From: Agaribacillus aureus
GTDB lineage: Bacteria > Bacteroidota > Bacteroidia > Cytophagales > Cyclobacteriaceae
Direction: 5' to 3'
Assembly (NCBI GenBank): GCA_030442055.1
Contig: JAUJEB010000001.1
Coordinates: 2,666,001-2,730,000 of the forward strand
Length of the DNA stretch: 64,000 bases
In this document: positions 7,964 through 16,213 of the stretch, in pieces
Layout of the letters: every line of letters starts with the position of its first letter
Position numbering within the stretch: position 1 is the first letter of the stretch
Program-made: the position numbers and the translations under genes
Notes under the pieces: generated by a model
Told to the model about the DNA's origin: nothing
The model's input: only the letters and a program-made list of their open reading frames with translations
Databases searched by the model: none

Positions 7964-8593
7964 ATGTCACTTGTAGGAAAAAAGGCCCCATTATTTAAAG
8001 CTCCGGCAGTAGTAAATGGGAACCAAATCGTAGAGGATTTCTCATTGGAGCAATATATTGGTAAAAAGGAAGTTATATTTTTCTTTTATCCTAAAGATTT
8101 CACCTTTGTTTGCCCGACAGAAATCATAGCTTTTCAGTCAAAACTTGAAGAATTTGAAAAAAGAGATGTTGCGGTAGTAGGGATCTCTACCGATACCGAG
8201 GAAACGCATCTAGCCTGGTTGACAACACCGAGAACCAAAGGTGGAATTGAAGGTGTGACCTACCCTTTGGTAGCAGATACCACAAAAACCATCGCCACTA
8301 ACTATGGCGTTTTGGCCGGAGATTGGGAATATAATGATGAAGACTTATTAACATTTCAGGGAGCAGCCATTGCCTTCCGCGGAACTTTTTTAATTGATAA
8401 AAAGGGCGTTGTAAGACATGAAACTATTAACGACCTTCCTTTAGGCAGAAATATCGACGAAATGATCCGATTAATTGACTCACTACATCATGTAGAAGCA
8501 CATGGAGAAGTTTGTCCTGCCAACTGGCAAAAAGGAGAAGATGCGATGCTGGCCACACGAGAAGGCATTGCTAATTATTTATCCAACAATTAG
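7964..8593 (+). CDS. Typical 2-Cys peroxiredoxin (AhpC/TSA family)
   Basis: A thiol peroxidase that reduces hydrogen peroxide and organic hydroperoxides in the cytoplasm. The peroxidatic cysteine is in DFTFVCPTE (residues 44-52) and the resolving cysteine in HGEVCPANW near the C-terminus, the arrangement of typical 2-Cys, homodimeric enzymes. At 209 aa it is somewhat longer than E. coli AhpC but normal for the Bacteroidota group. It is monocistronic, with a terminator about 55 bp downstream. No ahpF is nearby, so the electron donor is probably thioredoxin or another disulfide reductase encoded elsewhere. The identification is secure; whether to call it AhpC or TSA is a naming choice. Confidence 0.93.
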   Translation: MSLVGKKAPLFKAPAVVNGNQIVEDFSLEQYIGKKEVIFFFYPKDFTFVCPTEIIAFQSKLEEFEKRDVAVVGISTDTEETHLAWLTTPRTKGGIEGVTYPLVADTTKTIATNYGVLAGDWEYNDEDLLTFQGAAIAFRGTFLIDKKGVVRHETINDLPLGRNIDEMIRLIDSLHHVEAHGEVCPANWQKGEDAMLATREGIANYLSNN

Positions 8594-8648
8594 TACTACC
8601 TAAGCCACAAACGCATTCGGAAAACATAATTAACCGATTTTGTGAATT

Positions 8649-8676
8649 AAACCTCCTGATTTGCAGGGGGTTTTTT
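8649..8676 (+). terminator. Intrinsic terminator after peroxiredoxin
   Basis: AAACCTCCT (8649-8657) pairs with AGGGGGTTT (8665-8673) through one G-U pair over a 7-base loop and runs into T residues. It separates the peroxiredoxin from waaA. Confidence 0.75.
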
Positions 8677-8703
8677 ATTTTTGTGGGCAAAACAAAGTAA
8701 TAG

Positions 8704-9957
8704 ATGAAGTTACTTCTCTATAATTTTCTTATTCAAATCTATGGGTTATCGATACGATTGGCTTCACTGTTTAATACAAAAGCCAAACTTTTTGTAGCAG
8801 GACGGAAAAATTTGTTCGATGACCTATCGGATACTTTTAAAAACCATAAAACACCAATAGCCTGGTTTCACTGCGCATCGCTCGGAGAATTCGAGCAGGG
8901 ACGGCCGGTTATGGAGGCGCTAAAGGAACAAATGCCCGGCTATAAGATCCTGTTGACTTTCTTCTCCCCCTCCGGTTACGAGGTCAGAAAAAACTATCAG
9001 GGCGCAGATTTTATTTATTACCTTCCACTGGATACGGGACGTAATGCCCGGCGATTCATCCAAATCACACAACCTGGTATTGCCTTTTTTGTAAAATATG
9101 AATTTTGGCACAACTATATACAGGAACTGAAAAAGCAGCGGATACCCATTATATCTTTCTCAACCATTTTTAGGGCAGACCAACTATTTTTCAAACCCTG
9201 GGGAGGGTTTTACAGAGACATATTACGCAATATCAGCCACATATTTGTCCAGAATGATGCCTCTCTGCAGCTATTAAAAAAAATAAATATCAAACAAGCT
9301 TCGATCGCCGGCGACACCCGCTTTGACAGGGTGTGGAAAATATGTCAGCAGGTAAACACCATCGAAAAAGTGGCTGATTTCAAAGGAGACAATAAGTTAA
9401 TGGTGATTGGCAGCAGTTGGCCGGAGGACATGGAAGTGTTGGTTCCCATCATCAATAAAAACAAGGAAGTGAAGTTCATAATCGCCCCGCATGAAATCAG
9501 GGACTCCGATATCAAATCCTTTGAAAATGAATTACAGCATCCTACTATCCGCTTTTCTTCTCTCAATAATGGAGAAGGTAACCGTTACCAGGTATTGATC
9601 ATCGATAACGTAGGCATGTTATCTTCTCTTTATCAGTTTGGAGAATTTGCCTACATTGGGGGTGGTTTTGGGAAGGGCCTGCACAACATTCTCGAAGCCG
9701 CTACTTTTGGATTGCCAATATTTTTTGGAAACAAAAGCTATGCTAAATTTCAGGAAGCCAGAGACCTGATCGAACTACAGGGTGCATTCGCCATCGCCGA
9801 TACCTCTGAACTTTCAGTAATCTTCGATAAACTATACAACCAACCTACGGTATGGTCCAAGACACGAGCCGCTAACTTTGACTACATCAAACAAAATGTT
9901 GGCGCTACCCAAAAGATCCTTGATCATTGTCAAAATCTGTTGCCGGATGGAAGGTAA
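8704..9957 (+). CDS. waaA: 3-deoxy-D-manno-octulosonic acid (Kdo) transferase
   Basis: Transfers Kdo from CMP-Kdo to lipid A precursor at the cytoplasmic face of the inner membrane, the first step of LPS core assembly. The N-terminal hydrophobic segment (residues 1-23) is the membrane anchor, and the catalytic-site stretch WFHCASLGEFEQGRP (54-68) carries the conserved Glu. The C-terminal half has the GT-B nucleotide-sugar region with GGGFGKGLHNILEAATFG and a PIFFGN motif. At 417 aa it has family length. Its 3' end overlaps the start of rsgA by 11 bp, implying co-transcription and translational coupling. It shows the organism makes Kdo-containing LPS. Confidence 0.93.
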   Translation: MKLLLYNFLIQIYGLSIRLASLFNTKAKLFVAGRKNLFDDLSDTFKNHKTPIAWFHCASLGEFEQGRPVMEALKEQMPGYKILLTFFSPSGYEVRKNYQGADFIYYLPLDTGRNARRFIQITQPGIAFFVKYEFWHNYIQELKKQRIPIISFSTIFRADQLFFKPWGGFYRDILRNISHIFVQNDASLQLLKKINIKQASIAGDTRFDRVWKICQQVNTIEKVADFKGDNKLMVIGSSWPEDMEVLVPIINKNKEVKFIIAPHEIRDSDIKSFENELQHPTIRFSSLNNGEGNRYQVLIIDNVGMLSSLYQFGEFAYIGGGFGKGLHNILEAATFGLPIFFGNKSYAKFQEARDLIELQGAFAIADTSELSVIFDKLYNQPTVWSKTRAANFDYIKQNVGATQKILDHCQNLLPDGR

Positions 9958-10870
9958 GGTTTTCAAATCAACCGGTTTATGGTATGAGGTGGTGGATAAC
10001 CACGGCAACCACCATAAATGCAGATTGCGGGGAAAAATCAAACTTAAGGGCATGAAAACAAGCAATCCGATTGCCGTGGGCGACAGCGTACAATTTTACC
10101 TGGAAGACAACCCCGAAAATACCGGGGTGATAACGAAAATTTTACCCAGAAACAACTATATCGTTAGAAAGGCCACGCAAAAATCTAAGCAAAGCCACAT
10201 TTTAGCTGCCAACATCGATCAGGCCATCCTAATGGTCACCCATACTTATCCAAAAACTTCTCTGGGATTTATTGACAGGTTTTTGGTGACAGCAGAGTCA
10301 TTTCGCATTCCGGTAATTATCTTATTCAACAAGTGTGACCTGCTGGGTGAAGAGGAAGAAGGAGCGGTGAAAAAAATTATGGCGCTTTATGAAACAATTG
10401 GTTACAGCTCCCATTTAATCTCTGTTTTAGAAGATACAGGCATAGACTCATTTTTTAACATCATAAAAGGGAAAACCTCCCTTTTGGCAGGACATTCAGG
10501 GGTGGGCAAATCTTCTTTGCTTAATAAAGTTATTCCCGACATCGATCAAAAAATCGGCGACGTCTCAAACTTTGCCAACAAGGGTATTCATACAACTACT
10601 TTTGCCGAAATGTTCGAAGCCGCACCGGGAACTTATCTGATAGACACTCCAGGTATCAAGGAGCTGGGATTATCGGAAATTGACCGGCAGGAATTAAGCC
10701 ATTACTTCCCTGAAATGAGAGATCTTTTGGGAAAATGTAAATTCCATAATTGCCACCATATTCATGAACCTGGTTGTCTGATCCTTCAATCGCTTGAAAA
10801 TGGGGATATTGCACAAACAAGATATGATAGTTACTTTAGTATGTATCACAATGAGGACAACCGACGCTAA
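9947..10870 (+). CDS. rsgA: Ribosome small-subunit GTPase RsgA (YjeQ/YloQ)
   Basis: Late 30S assembly GTPase with circularly permuted G-motifs. In order: an OB-fold N-terminal domain (about 1-75), G4 NKCD (128-131), G1 GHSGVGKS (182-189), G3 DTPG (233-236), and a C-terminal zinc knuckle built from C264, C269, a nearby His and C277. The frame is open upstream to 9878, inside waaA, but the family start MEGKVFKSTG falls at the ATG of 9947, giving 307 aa and an 11-bp overlap with waaA. No gene follows on this strand for almost 4 kb except a short relic. Confidence 0.93.
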   Translation: MEGKVFKSTGLWYEVVDNHGNHHKCRLRGKIKLKGMKTSNPIAVGDSVQFYLEDNPENTGVITKILPRNNYIVRKATQKSKQSHILAANIDQAILMVTHTYPKTSLGFIDRFLVTAESFRIPVIILFNKCDLLGEEEEGAVKKIMALYETIGYSSHLISVLEDTGIDSFFNIIKGKTSLLAGHSGVGKSSLLNKVIPDIDQKIGDVSNFANKGIHTTTFAEMFEAAPGTYLIDTPGIKELGLSEIDRQELSHYFPEMRDLLGKCKFHNCHHIHEPGCLILQSLENGDIAQTRYDSYFSMYHNEDNRR

Positions 10871-10873
10871 ACG

Positions 10874-10933
10874 ATGATCCTACACCTGAACGGACAAAAC
10901 ATCGAGCTTGATATTGAAGGAGACCGGTTTTGA
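10874..10933 (+). pseudogene. Possible N-terminal relic of a 2Fe-2S oxidoreductase subunit
   Basis: A 19-codon frame right after rsgA, reading MILHLNGQNIELDIEGDRF before a stop. The pattern (short hydrophobic strand, NGQ, alternating acidic residues) resembles the first strands of ferredoxin-like alpha subunits of molybdenum hydroxylases, where it would continue into the cysteine cluster. Nothing recognisable follows in any frame. It could equally be chance. Low confidence. Confidence 0.25.
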
Positions 10934-10960
10934 CGCGTGTAGGAAGAACTCATAGGTTAT

Positions 10961-11911
10961 TCAATATCTTATCCAAAGATATAGTTTTCTAAGCCAGGAA
11001 AGTTTGAGCCGCTTGTTATTTAACCATTCCAAAAAAGCATACCCGCCCCTCATCCCGTCCAGTTCTCTTAATAAAGAGAAAAATCTGGTGGCCTCCACAA
11101 AATTCTCTGAAAATACCGCTTGTCTGACTTCATATCTCACTCTTTCAAGTAAAGCGTCTTTTTCTTCGCCATTACTGATTAGCTTCTTCGCCTTTTTACA
11201 TACAAGATAGGTGGAGTGTAGTTGAAGATCTCCAGGTACATACCCACGGGAGGATAACGAATTTTCTACCTTCCTAACCTTGGTTAAAATAAGATCCTGG
11301 TAAATGTATTGGTAGTGCCTGGAAGATCTTATCCAAAAATCAAAGTCTTCATATGCCAGATTTCTGTCATAGCCACAAAGCTCATCCAATACGACCTTCC
11401 TCATCATCATCGAAGGGGGGGAAATAAAATATCGGGCTAAAAGTTGGGCAAAAATATTGCCTTGCGGTACGGCCTGTTTTACTTTTTTATGCTCGTCAAC
11501 AGGGTAATGCCATCTTAAATGACGCCCCTCAGCATCAATGTATTCTGTGTTGGAAAATATGACTCCTACCTCTTTTTCAAGCGTTTCAAATAAGGTTACC
11601 TGTTTTTCAATCCGGTCTGGCATCAGCACATCGTCGGTGGCCAGGTCGATAATATATTTTCCATGAGCAAGCGCTAACCCACGGTTAAACGCAGCACAGT
11701 TACCCAGGTTATCAGGTAACATCACAAGCTTCACCCGGTCTTCATTTTTAAATTGATCTATCAATTCCTGGCTTCCGTCGGTGCTGGCATCGTCTACAAT
11801 GATTATTTCCAGATTTGAGTAGGTTTGATTTATAACAGATTGAATGGAGGTCGCCAGAAATCTTCCATGATTATAACACAAACAAATTACCGTTACCAGG
11901 GGACTACTCAT
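10961..11911 (-). CDS. Family 2 glycosyltransferase
   Basis: A GT-A fold, inverting glycosyltransferase of 316 aa. The N-terminal nucleotide-binding strand VTVICLCYNHGRFL (6-19) is followed by IIVDDASTDGS (38-48) with the UDP-binding Asp pair, and DLATDDVLMP (89-98), the DXD-equivalent. A further conserved patch, YEDFDFWIR, lies in the acceptor domain. There is no membrane segment, so it acts at the cytoplasmic face. It is last in a four-gene minus-strand cluster (cupin, acyltransferase, zinc-ribbon protein, this gene) that looks like surface-glycan modification or O-chain assembly. Donor and acceptor sugars cannot be told from sequence. Confidence 0.88.
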   Translation of the reverse strand: MSSPLVTVICLCYNHGRFLATSIQSVINQTYSNLEIIIVDDASTDGSQELIDQFKNEDRVKLVMLPDNLGNCAAFNRGLALAHGKYIIDLATDDVLMPDRIEKQVTLFETLEKEVGVIFSNTEYIDAEGRHLRWHYPVDEHKKVKQAVPQGNIFAQLLARYFISPPSMMMRKVVLDELCGYDRNLAYEDFDFWIRSSRHYQYIYQDLILTKVRKVENSLSSRGYVPGDLQLHSTYLVCKKAKKLISNGEEKDALLERVRYEVRQAVFSENFVEATRFFSLLRELDGMRGGYAFLEWLNNKRLKLSWLRKLYLWIRY

Positions 11912-11957
11912 AAATCTATTTTCAATCCAACATTAAATTATATCCAAAACAGGACAA

Positions 11958-13199
11958 CTAACTGTTTTCTGTGGTCAGGGGATCCATGTTATCTTTTACC
12001 TGGGGAAATAACTTTATCATGCTTATCATATGCCTGACCACCAACCACGGTCTGACAAATGCGGCTAAATGCCTTCCCAGGAACAGGGTATACCTTGTAT
12101 TAGATGAAAATGCAATATCTTCCGACATATTGTCAATTTTGTAATGGGGCAAAATATTGATAAACCCCGCAGCCAGGCTTGTCGGAATGATCATATTAGA
12201 GCCATGAACGCCAAAAACGATATGGCTTTGTGCATAAATATCACACCATTTTTTTTCCATCTCCAAATCGACTTGTTTAACCCGCCGGTCAACAATATTT
12301 TTGTTTAACCTACCGCTGGTTCCCAGACCGGTTGCAGTTATGCAGCTATCAGGCATTTTTTCTTGGAGGGCATTGGCGGTGCGGTTGAAAAGCCTGTTTT
12401 GCCTGAAAATAAAATAACCTTTAAACCTTGACAGCAATTTAAACTTGATACATACTTTATAGAAAAATTCATCCAACTGATTGGCTAACCAAAACCGGTC
12501 CTCCCTCATAATAAAGGTTATCTGCGGACGCTTTTTTTCAAACTGGTTTAAATCAAAGCGCTTTGTTTTAATGAACTTCGAAATGTCGACCTGCGTATGG
12601 TCAAGGTGCACGTAGGCTTTGCTCAAATAAACTTCATCAAATCTTTTAATCTCTTCCTTTAAAAAGGCATCCAAATTCTGAATACCCATACTTAACCGGC
12701 TCAAAGGCGCATCAATAACCCAAAGCTCCGCTACCCCTTCCGGAACAAGCCACATAAATGATGCAGGAATTATCAAAATCAAACCAATATCTGGCTGTTT
12801 GAGATGTCTGTCGGCATTTAACAACTTCCAAAAAACATGGCCGAAGCAGTCGTCCATGCAATTTAGTAATACGACACGGTTCGCTTTGCGTAATATCTTT
12901 TTAGATATGGGAAGTTCTATCCACTTTTTGTACTTAAGTATTTCCAGGAGTGGATCCCCCCACCATGATGGCACCTGATTTTCATTAATCATCTTACTGC
13001 CGTCCCCGGAAAGAGATATGGGAAATTGATGAGCATGACCTACCGGTAAAGTCTGCAGGTAGCTTTCGGTGCAGGATGGACAGTGTTGTCTGGCCAAAAA
13101 ATACACCCCTGTAAATAAATAATCGGAGACACCCTTTACCTGAGCTCCACACACGGGGCATGGCAGTGATAAATTGTCGATTGGGAATATTCTAATCAT
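11958..13199 (-). CDS. Zinc-ribbon protein with GT61-like C-terminal domain
   Basis: A 413-aa protein I only partly recognise. The N-terminus has two CxxC pairs, CPVC (14-17) and CPSC (40-43), spaced as a treble-clef or zinc-ribbon finger of the kind seen at the head of some sugar-modifying methyltransferases. The C-terminal third contains IVFGVHGSNMIIPTSLAAGF (about 327-346). This matches the nucleotide-sugar loop of family 61 (DUF563) glycosyltransferases, where a His-Gly-(Ala/Ser) turn is conserved. There is no signal peptide and no membrane segment. Gene order (46 bp upstream of the GT2 gene, 26 bp downstream of a FemAB-like acyltransferase) supports a surface-polysaccharide role. A glycosyltransferase is the best guess; the zinc finger on such a domain is unusual. 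Confidence 0.55.
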   Translation of the reverse strand: MIRIFPIDNLSLPCPVCGAQVKGVSDYLFTGVYFLARQHCPSCTESYLQTLPVGHAHQFPISLSGDGSKMINENQVPSWWGDPLLEILKYKKWIELPISKKILRKANRVVLLNCMDDCFGHVFWKLLNADRHLKQPDIGLILIIPASFMWLVPEGVAELWVIDAPLSRLSMGIQNLDAFLKEEIKRFDEVYLSKAYVHLDHTQVDISKFIKTKRFDLNQFEKKRPQITFIMREDRFWLANQLDEFFYKVCIKFKLLSRFKGYFIFRQNRLFNRTANALQEKMPDSCITATGLGTSGRLNKNIVDRRVKQVDLEMEKKWCDIYAQSHIVFGVHGSNMIIPTSLAAGFINILPHYKIDNMSEDIAFSSNTRYTLFLGRHLAAFVRPWLVVRHMISMIKLFPQVKDNMDPLTTENS

Positions 13200-13225
13200 A
13201 TACTCCGGTATCTATTTCTGCGCAG

Positions 13226-14173
13226 TCAAAACAGATTTAACTGGAAGGTCAGCTTTAATGTGGCCTTGCCGCCTACCCGCTCCTTAAATAAGATCAGACT
13301 CTCCTGTGGCTTGTTGTCAATGGTAGAAATCCCTAAATCCAGCATTCTCACGTCTGTCAACTGGCAATATTTATATAATTCACTTAACAAAAAAACCATC
13401 GGACTTAGCTTATTATAAGCCGTTAAAGACGCTGGTAAATAATTATACAAAACGTCCTCGCGCACTAAAACTGCGATGGTGGCTGCCACAATGGTTCCTT
13501 CAGATACCACGGTGAAAAATTTATAGTTTTGCGGAAATTTTTCAGTAGCCTGGCGCAATTCATCAAAGGTAATATTTATCGGTACTTTTTTTTCATCCCG
13601 GCACACCCTGATAAAATTGTAAACCTCGGGCATTGACCCGATGGGTACAGCTTCAAAGTCCAGTTTATTGGTGCTTGATTTTCTCAGTTTTCGCACCTCC
13701 ATTTTGTGAATTTTCTCAGAAAACCCGCTTTGATCAACGTCCAAATGATGGTTGATATCAAAATTGCAGACCGTAAATCCCGCATTGGCTAAACAGTTGG
13801 CGACGATGGCATTTTGTGCCGGATTAAAAAAGTCGGCGGGGCTTTTGATAATAATCTTCTTGAAATTTTCAGATATAAAATAGCGGATTACATTTTTAAT
13901 AAAATGCTTGAGCAAGCGAATAGACGCCTGCCGGTAGCTGATGCCTCCAAAAGGTGCCCTTGGAAGGCTGATGGCAATAAGATCATGGCAGAGAAACGTA
14001 GTATCGATCAAAATGCATTTTTCTTTGTTATCCAACAAGTAGCAATTTACCGGTTTATATCCTTCCTTGAGCGCTATAAATTCCGGTGTATTATAAAGGC
14101 ATGGATCAAATTTCCGGGTAAATCCGGCAACCTGCTCATTACATACAACCGCATATCTGTCTTCAAATTTCAT
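13226..14173 (-). CDS. FemAB/GNAT-like acyltransferase
   Basis: A 315-aa protein of the acetyltransferase group that covers FemAB-like and CelD-like enzymes. A first half with ISLPRAPFGGI (about 68-78) is followed by a GNAT-type second half. That half includes KFFTVVSEGTIVAATIAVLV (about 227-246), where the small-residue strand would bind acyl-CoA or aminoacyl-tRNA, and YNYLPASLTAYNKLSP. The start codon overlaps the stop codon of the upstream cupin gene, so the two are coupled. In Bacteroidota glycan loci such genes commonly acylate amino sugars. The substrate is not readable. Confidence is good for the fold, low for the acyl donor. Confidence 0.72.
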   Translation of the reverse strand: MKFEDRYAVVCNEQVAGFTRKFDPCLYNTPEFIALKEGYKPVNCYLLDNKEKCILIDTTFLCHDLIAISLPRAPFGGISYRQASIRLLKHFIKNVIRYFISENFKKIIIKSPADFFNPAQNAIVANCLANAGFTVCNFDINHHLDVDQSGFSEKIHKMEVRKLRKSSTNKLDFEAVPIGSMPEVYNFIRVCRDEKKVPINITFDELRQATEKFPQNYKFFTVVSEGTIVAATIAVLVREDVLYNYLPASLTAYNKLSPMVFLLSELYKYCQLTDVRMLDLGISTIDNKPQESLILFKERVGGKATLKLTFQLNLF

Positions 14174-14580
14174 TAATTACGAGGTAATGCTAAAAACTCC
14201 TGATAGCTTCTGATATAATCAGATTCCTGAAATCGATTGGACGCAAGGCAAATCAATATACTACTTTCCATAAATTTAATTTTGGTCCAATGCAAATTTG
14301 GAATGTATAATCCGTGGTGCGGATCGCTGAGCTCATAGCGATAATGATTTCCACTGACATCCTCCAATGTCACTGTAACATGACCATGCACGCAGGCTAT
14401 TACCCTTTGCCCTACCAGCGAAGCATTGTTACCCCTAACCTGCCCTTTTGAAATATCAGTGAGCCAATAAACCCTGTTTAGCTTAAACGGCAAATGCTCA
14501 CAGTCTTCGGCAATGGTAATATTTCCCTGATTTACGTTTAAATGTTTGAGGTCAATAATGGCAGGTTTTCCCATAGGCAC
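14173..14580 (-). CDS. FdtA/QdtA-like cupin lacking the catalytic histidines
   Basis: A 135-aa single-cupin protein clearly of the sugar 3,4-ketoisomerase (FdtA/QdtA, WxcM C-terminal) family. The sequence runs LPFKLNRVYWLTD (30-42), the sugar-contact region HGLYIPNLHW (89-98) and the closing ESDYIRSYQEFL (119-130). Active members convert dTDP-4-keto-6-deoxyglucose to the 3-keto isomer and carry an RGxHAH motif. Here that position reads RGNNAS (49-54), so both histidines are replaced. It therefore probably lacks isomerase activity, or uses other residues. First gene of the minus-strand glycan cluster; a non-catalytic sugar-binding or regulatory role is possible. Confidence 0.75.
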   Translation of the reverse strand: MPMGKPAIIDLKHLNVNQGNITIAEDCEHLPFKLNRVYWLTDISKGQVRGNNASLVGQRVIACVHGHVTVTLEDVSGNHYRYELSDPHHGLYIPNLHWTKIKFMESSILICLASNRFQESDYIRSYQEFLALPRN

Positions 14581-14651
14581 ACATGAAATACAAAAATAAA
14601 AGCGAATACCAATTAAAAAAATCTGCCACTATTTTATTTAGTGCATTTTCA

Positions 14652-14659
14652 TAATTTTG
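14652..14659 (+). promoter_or_regulatory. Bacteroidota -7 promoter element upstream of DMT permease
   Basis: TAATTTTG matches the TAnnTTTG element exactly and lies 18 bp before the ATG at 14678. No good -33 TTTG is seen at normal spacing. An in-frame TTG at 14657 lies inside this element, which supports the downstream ATG start. Confidence 0.45.
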
Positions 14660-14677
14660 ACCAAATGTAAAATAGAA

Positions 14678-15571
14678 ATGATTTACCTGGTAATCAGCAT
14701 TTTATTAAATGTCTGGATCTTTATCGCCTTCCGGTCTTACAAAAGCTTGAAAATCCCTACTTTACAGGCGGTAGTCATTAATTATTTTGTTTGCGCTGTT
14801 GTAGGGCTTATTTACGGGGGTCACGACGGATTGAAGATAGGTGAAATTATAGTTGCCAAATGGTTTCCGGTAGCCATTTTTTTGGGTTTAATTTTTATTA
14901 TTACTTTTTATGCTATAGCCACGACTACCCAAAAATCAGGGGTCACCATTGCCTCCGTTGCTTCCCGCATGTCGCTGGTAATACCGGTTATATTTACTTT
15001 GTTCATTTTTGATTTTCAATCGAAGCAATTTGACATTTTCAATTACATCGGCATTTTACTGGCAGTTGTCGCCGTGGTTTTAGGATCTCTAAAGCCGGGT
15101 ACTAAAAAAGGTTCAGCGGGACAGGGTGCTCAATTGTTACTGCTCCCCGCATTAATATTTGTTTTACAGGGAACGATCGACACAATTATCAACTATGCCA
15201 ATTCGAGGTTAATACCAGCAGGGCACATGGCTGTATTTCCAGTGATCATATTTTCTACGGCAGGGTTAGCTGGTCTTGTATTCTTACTGATAAAAAAAGA
15301 AAAGTTTCAAGTCAAAAGCCTTTTTGGGGGGTTATATTTGGGTATTCCAAATTATTTTTCCGTTTATTTTATATTAAAGGCATTGACGGCTTTTAGCAAC
15401 GATGGTGCTTTGCTTTTTCCTATATTAAATACTGGTATCATTGTATTCTCAATCCTGGCTGCGATCATTTTATTCAAAGAAAAAGTTTTGAAATTGAATA
15501 TTCTTGGGGTAATTATAGCCATAATTTCTATTTATCTGGTTTCATACCAGGAAATCCATTCCGGTTTTTAA
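14678..15571 (+). CDS. EamA/DMT superfamily permease
   Basis: A polytopic inner-membrane protein of 297 aa with about ten hydrophobic segments in two repeated five-helix halves, as in drug/metabolite transporters. Examples are MIYLVISILLNVWIFIAF at the start, AVVINYFVCAVVGLIYGG, VIPVIFTLFIF, and the final IAIISIYLVSY. I take the ATG at 14678 (MIYLVISIL) rather than an upstream in-frame TTG because the hydrophobic helix starts there and the TTG overlaps a promoter-like element. Only one base separates its stop from the next gene, so the two are co-transcribed. The transported compound is unknown. Confidence 0.82.
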   Translation: MIYLVISILLNVWIFIAFRSYKSLKIPTLQAVVINYFVCAVVGLIYGGHDGLKIGEIIVAKWFPVAIFLGLIFIITFYAIATTTQKSGVTIASVASRMSLVIPVIFTLFIFDFQSKQFDIFNYIGILLAVVAVVLGSLKPGTKKGSAGQGAQLLLLPALIFVLQGTIDTIINYANSRLIPAGHMAVFPVIIFSTAGLAGLVFLLIKKEKFQVKSLFGGLYLGIPNYFSVYFILKALTAFSNDGALLFPILNTGIIVFSILAAIILFKEKVLKLNILGVIIAIISIYLVSYQEIHSGF

Positions 15572-15572
15572 C

Positions 15573-16163
15573 ATGACAGGCGATACCTACTATTCTATAG
15601 CTCATGAGTCAAGCGGGACGTATAAAGAAAAAGGGAGCAAATTCCTGGCCTTTGCTTTTCCTGTGAACAGTGTAGAAGACGTTCGTAAAAAATTGGAGAT
15701 CGTCAAAAAAAAATATCACGATGCCCGCCATCATTGTTATGCCTATATGCTTGGAAGGGACAAAAAGATCTTCAGAGCGAATGATGACGGGGAGCCCGGT
15801 CATTCTGCTGGGGACCCCATACTTGGGCAGATCAGAGCCAAGAACCTCAGCGATTTATTAATAGTGGTGGTACGTTATTTTGGAGGAACAAAATTAGGTG
15901 TTAGCGGATTGATCAATGCTTATAAAACCGCTGCCGCCGAAGCCATTGCGGAGAATAAAATCATTGAAAAAGTGGTCACATTTAACGTTAGAATAGATTT
16001 CGACTATGCTTCTTTGAATGATATAATGAAAATCGTCAAAGTGTATAACCTGGCGATTTTGGAGCAGGAGTTTCATTTACAGTGTAAACTGGTATTGTCG
16101 GTGCGGGAAAAACTTCGCGATGAGGTCTTATCCCAATTACAAAAATCCGGAACGGTCAAATAG
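15573..16163 (+). CDS. yigZ: IMPACT/YigZ family protein
   Basis: A 196-aa member of the UPF0029/IMPACT family. The signature NDDGEPGHSAGDPILGQI is at residues 70-87 and the second conserved block VVVRYFGGTKLGVSGL at 98-113, followed by the C-terminal ferredoxin-like DUF1949-type domain. Eukaryotic IMPACT inhibits the Gcn2 kinase; the bacterial role is not settled, though E. coli YigZ has been linked to peptide/proline metabolism and translation. It starts one base after the permease stop codon. Confidence 0.9.
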   Translation: MTGDTYYSIAHESSGTYKEKGSKFLAFAFPVNSVEDVRKKLEIVKKKYHDARHHCYAYMLGRDKKIFRANDDGEPGHSAGDPILGQIRAKNLSDLLIVVVRYFGGTKLGVSGLINAYKTAAAEAIAENKIIEKVVTFNVRIDFDYASLNDIMKIVKVYNLAILEQEFHLQCKLVLSVREKLRDEVLSQLQKSGTVK

Positions 16164-16213
16164 CTAATAACCTGACCCGGTGGAACAAGAAGGTGTTAAA
16201 AGCAATCCCGGAA

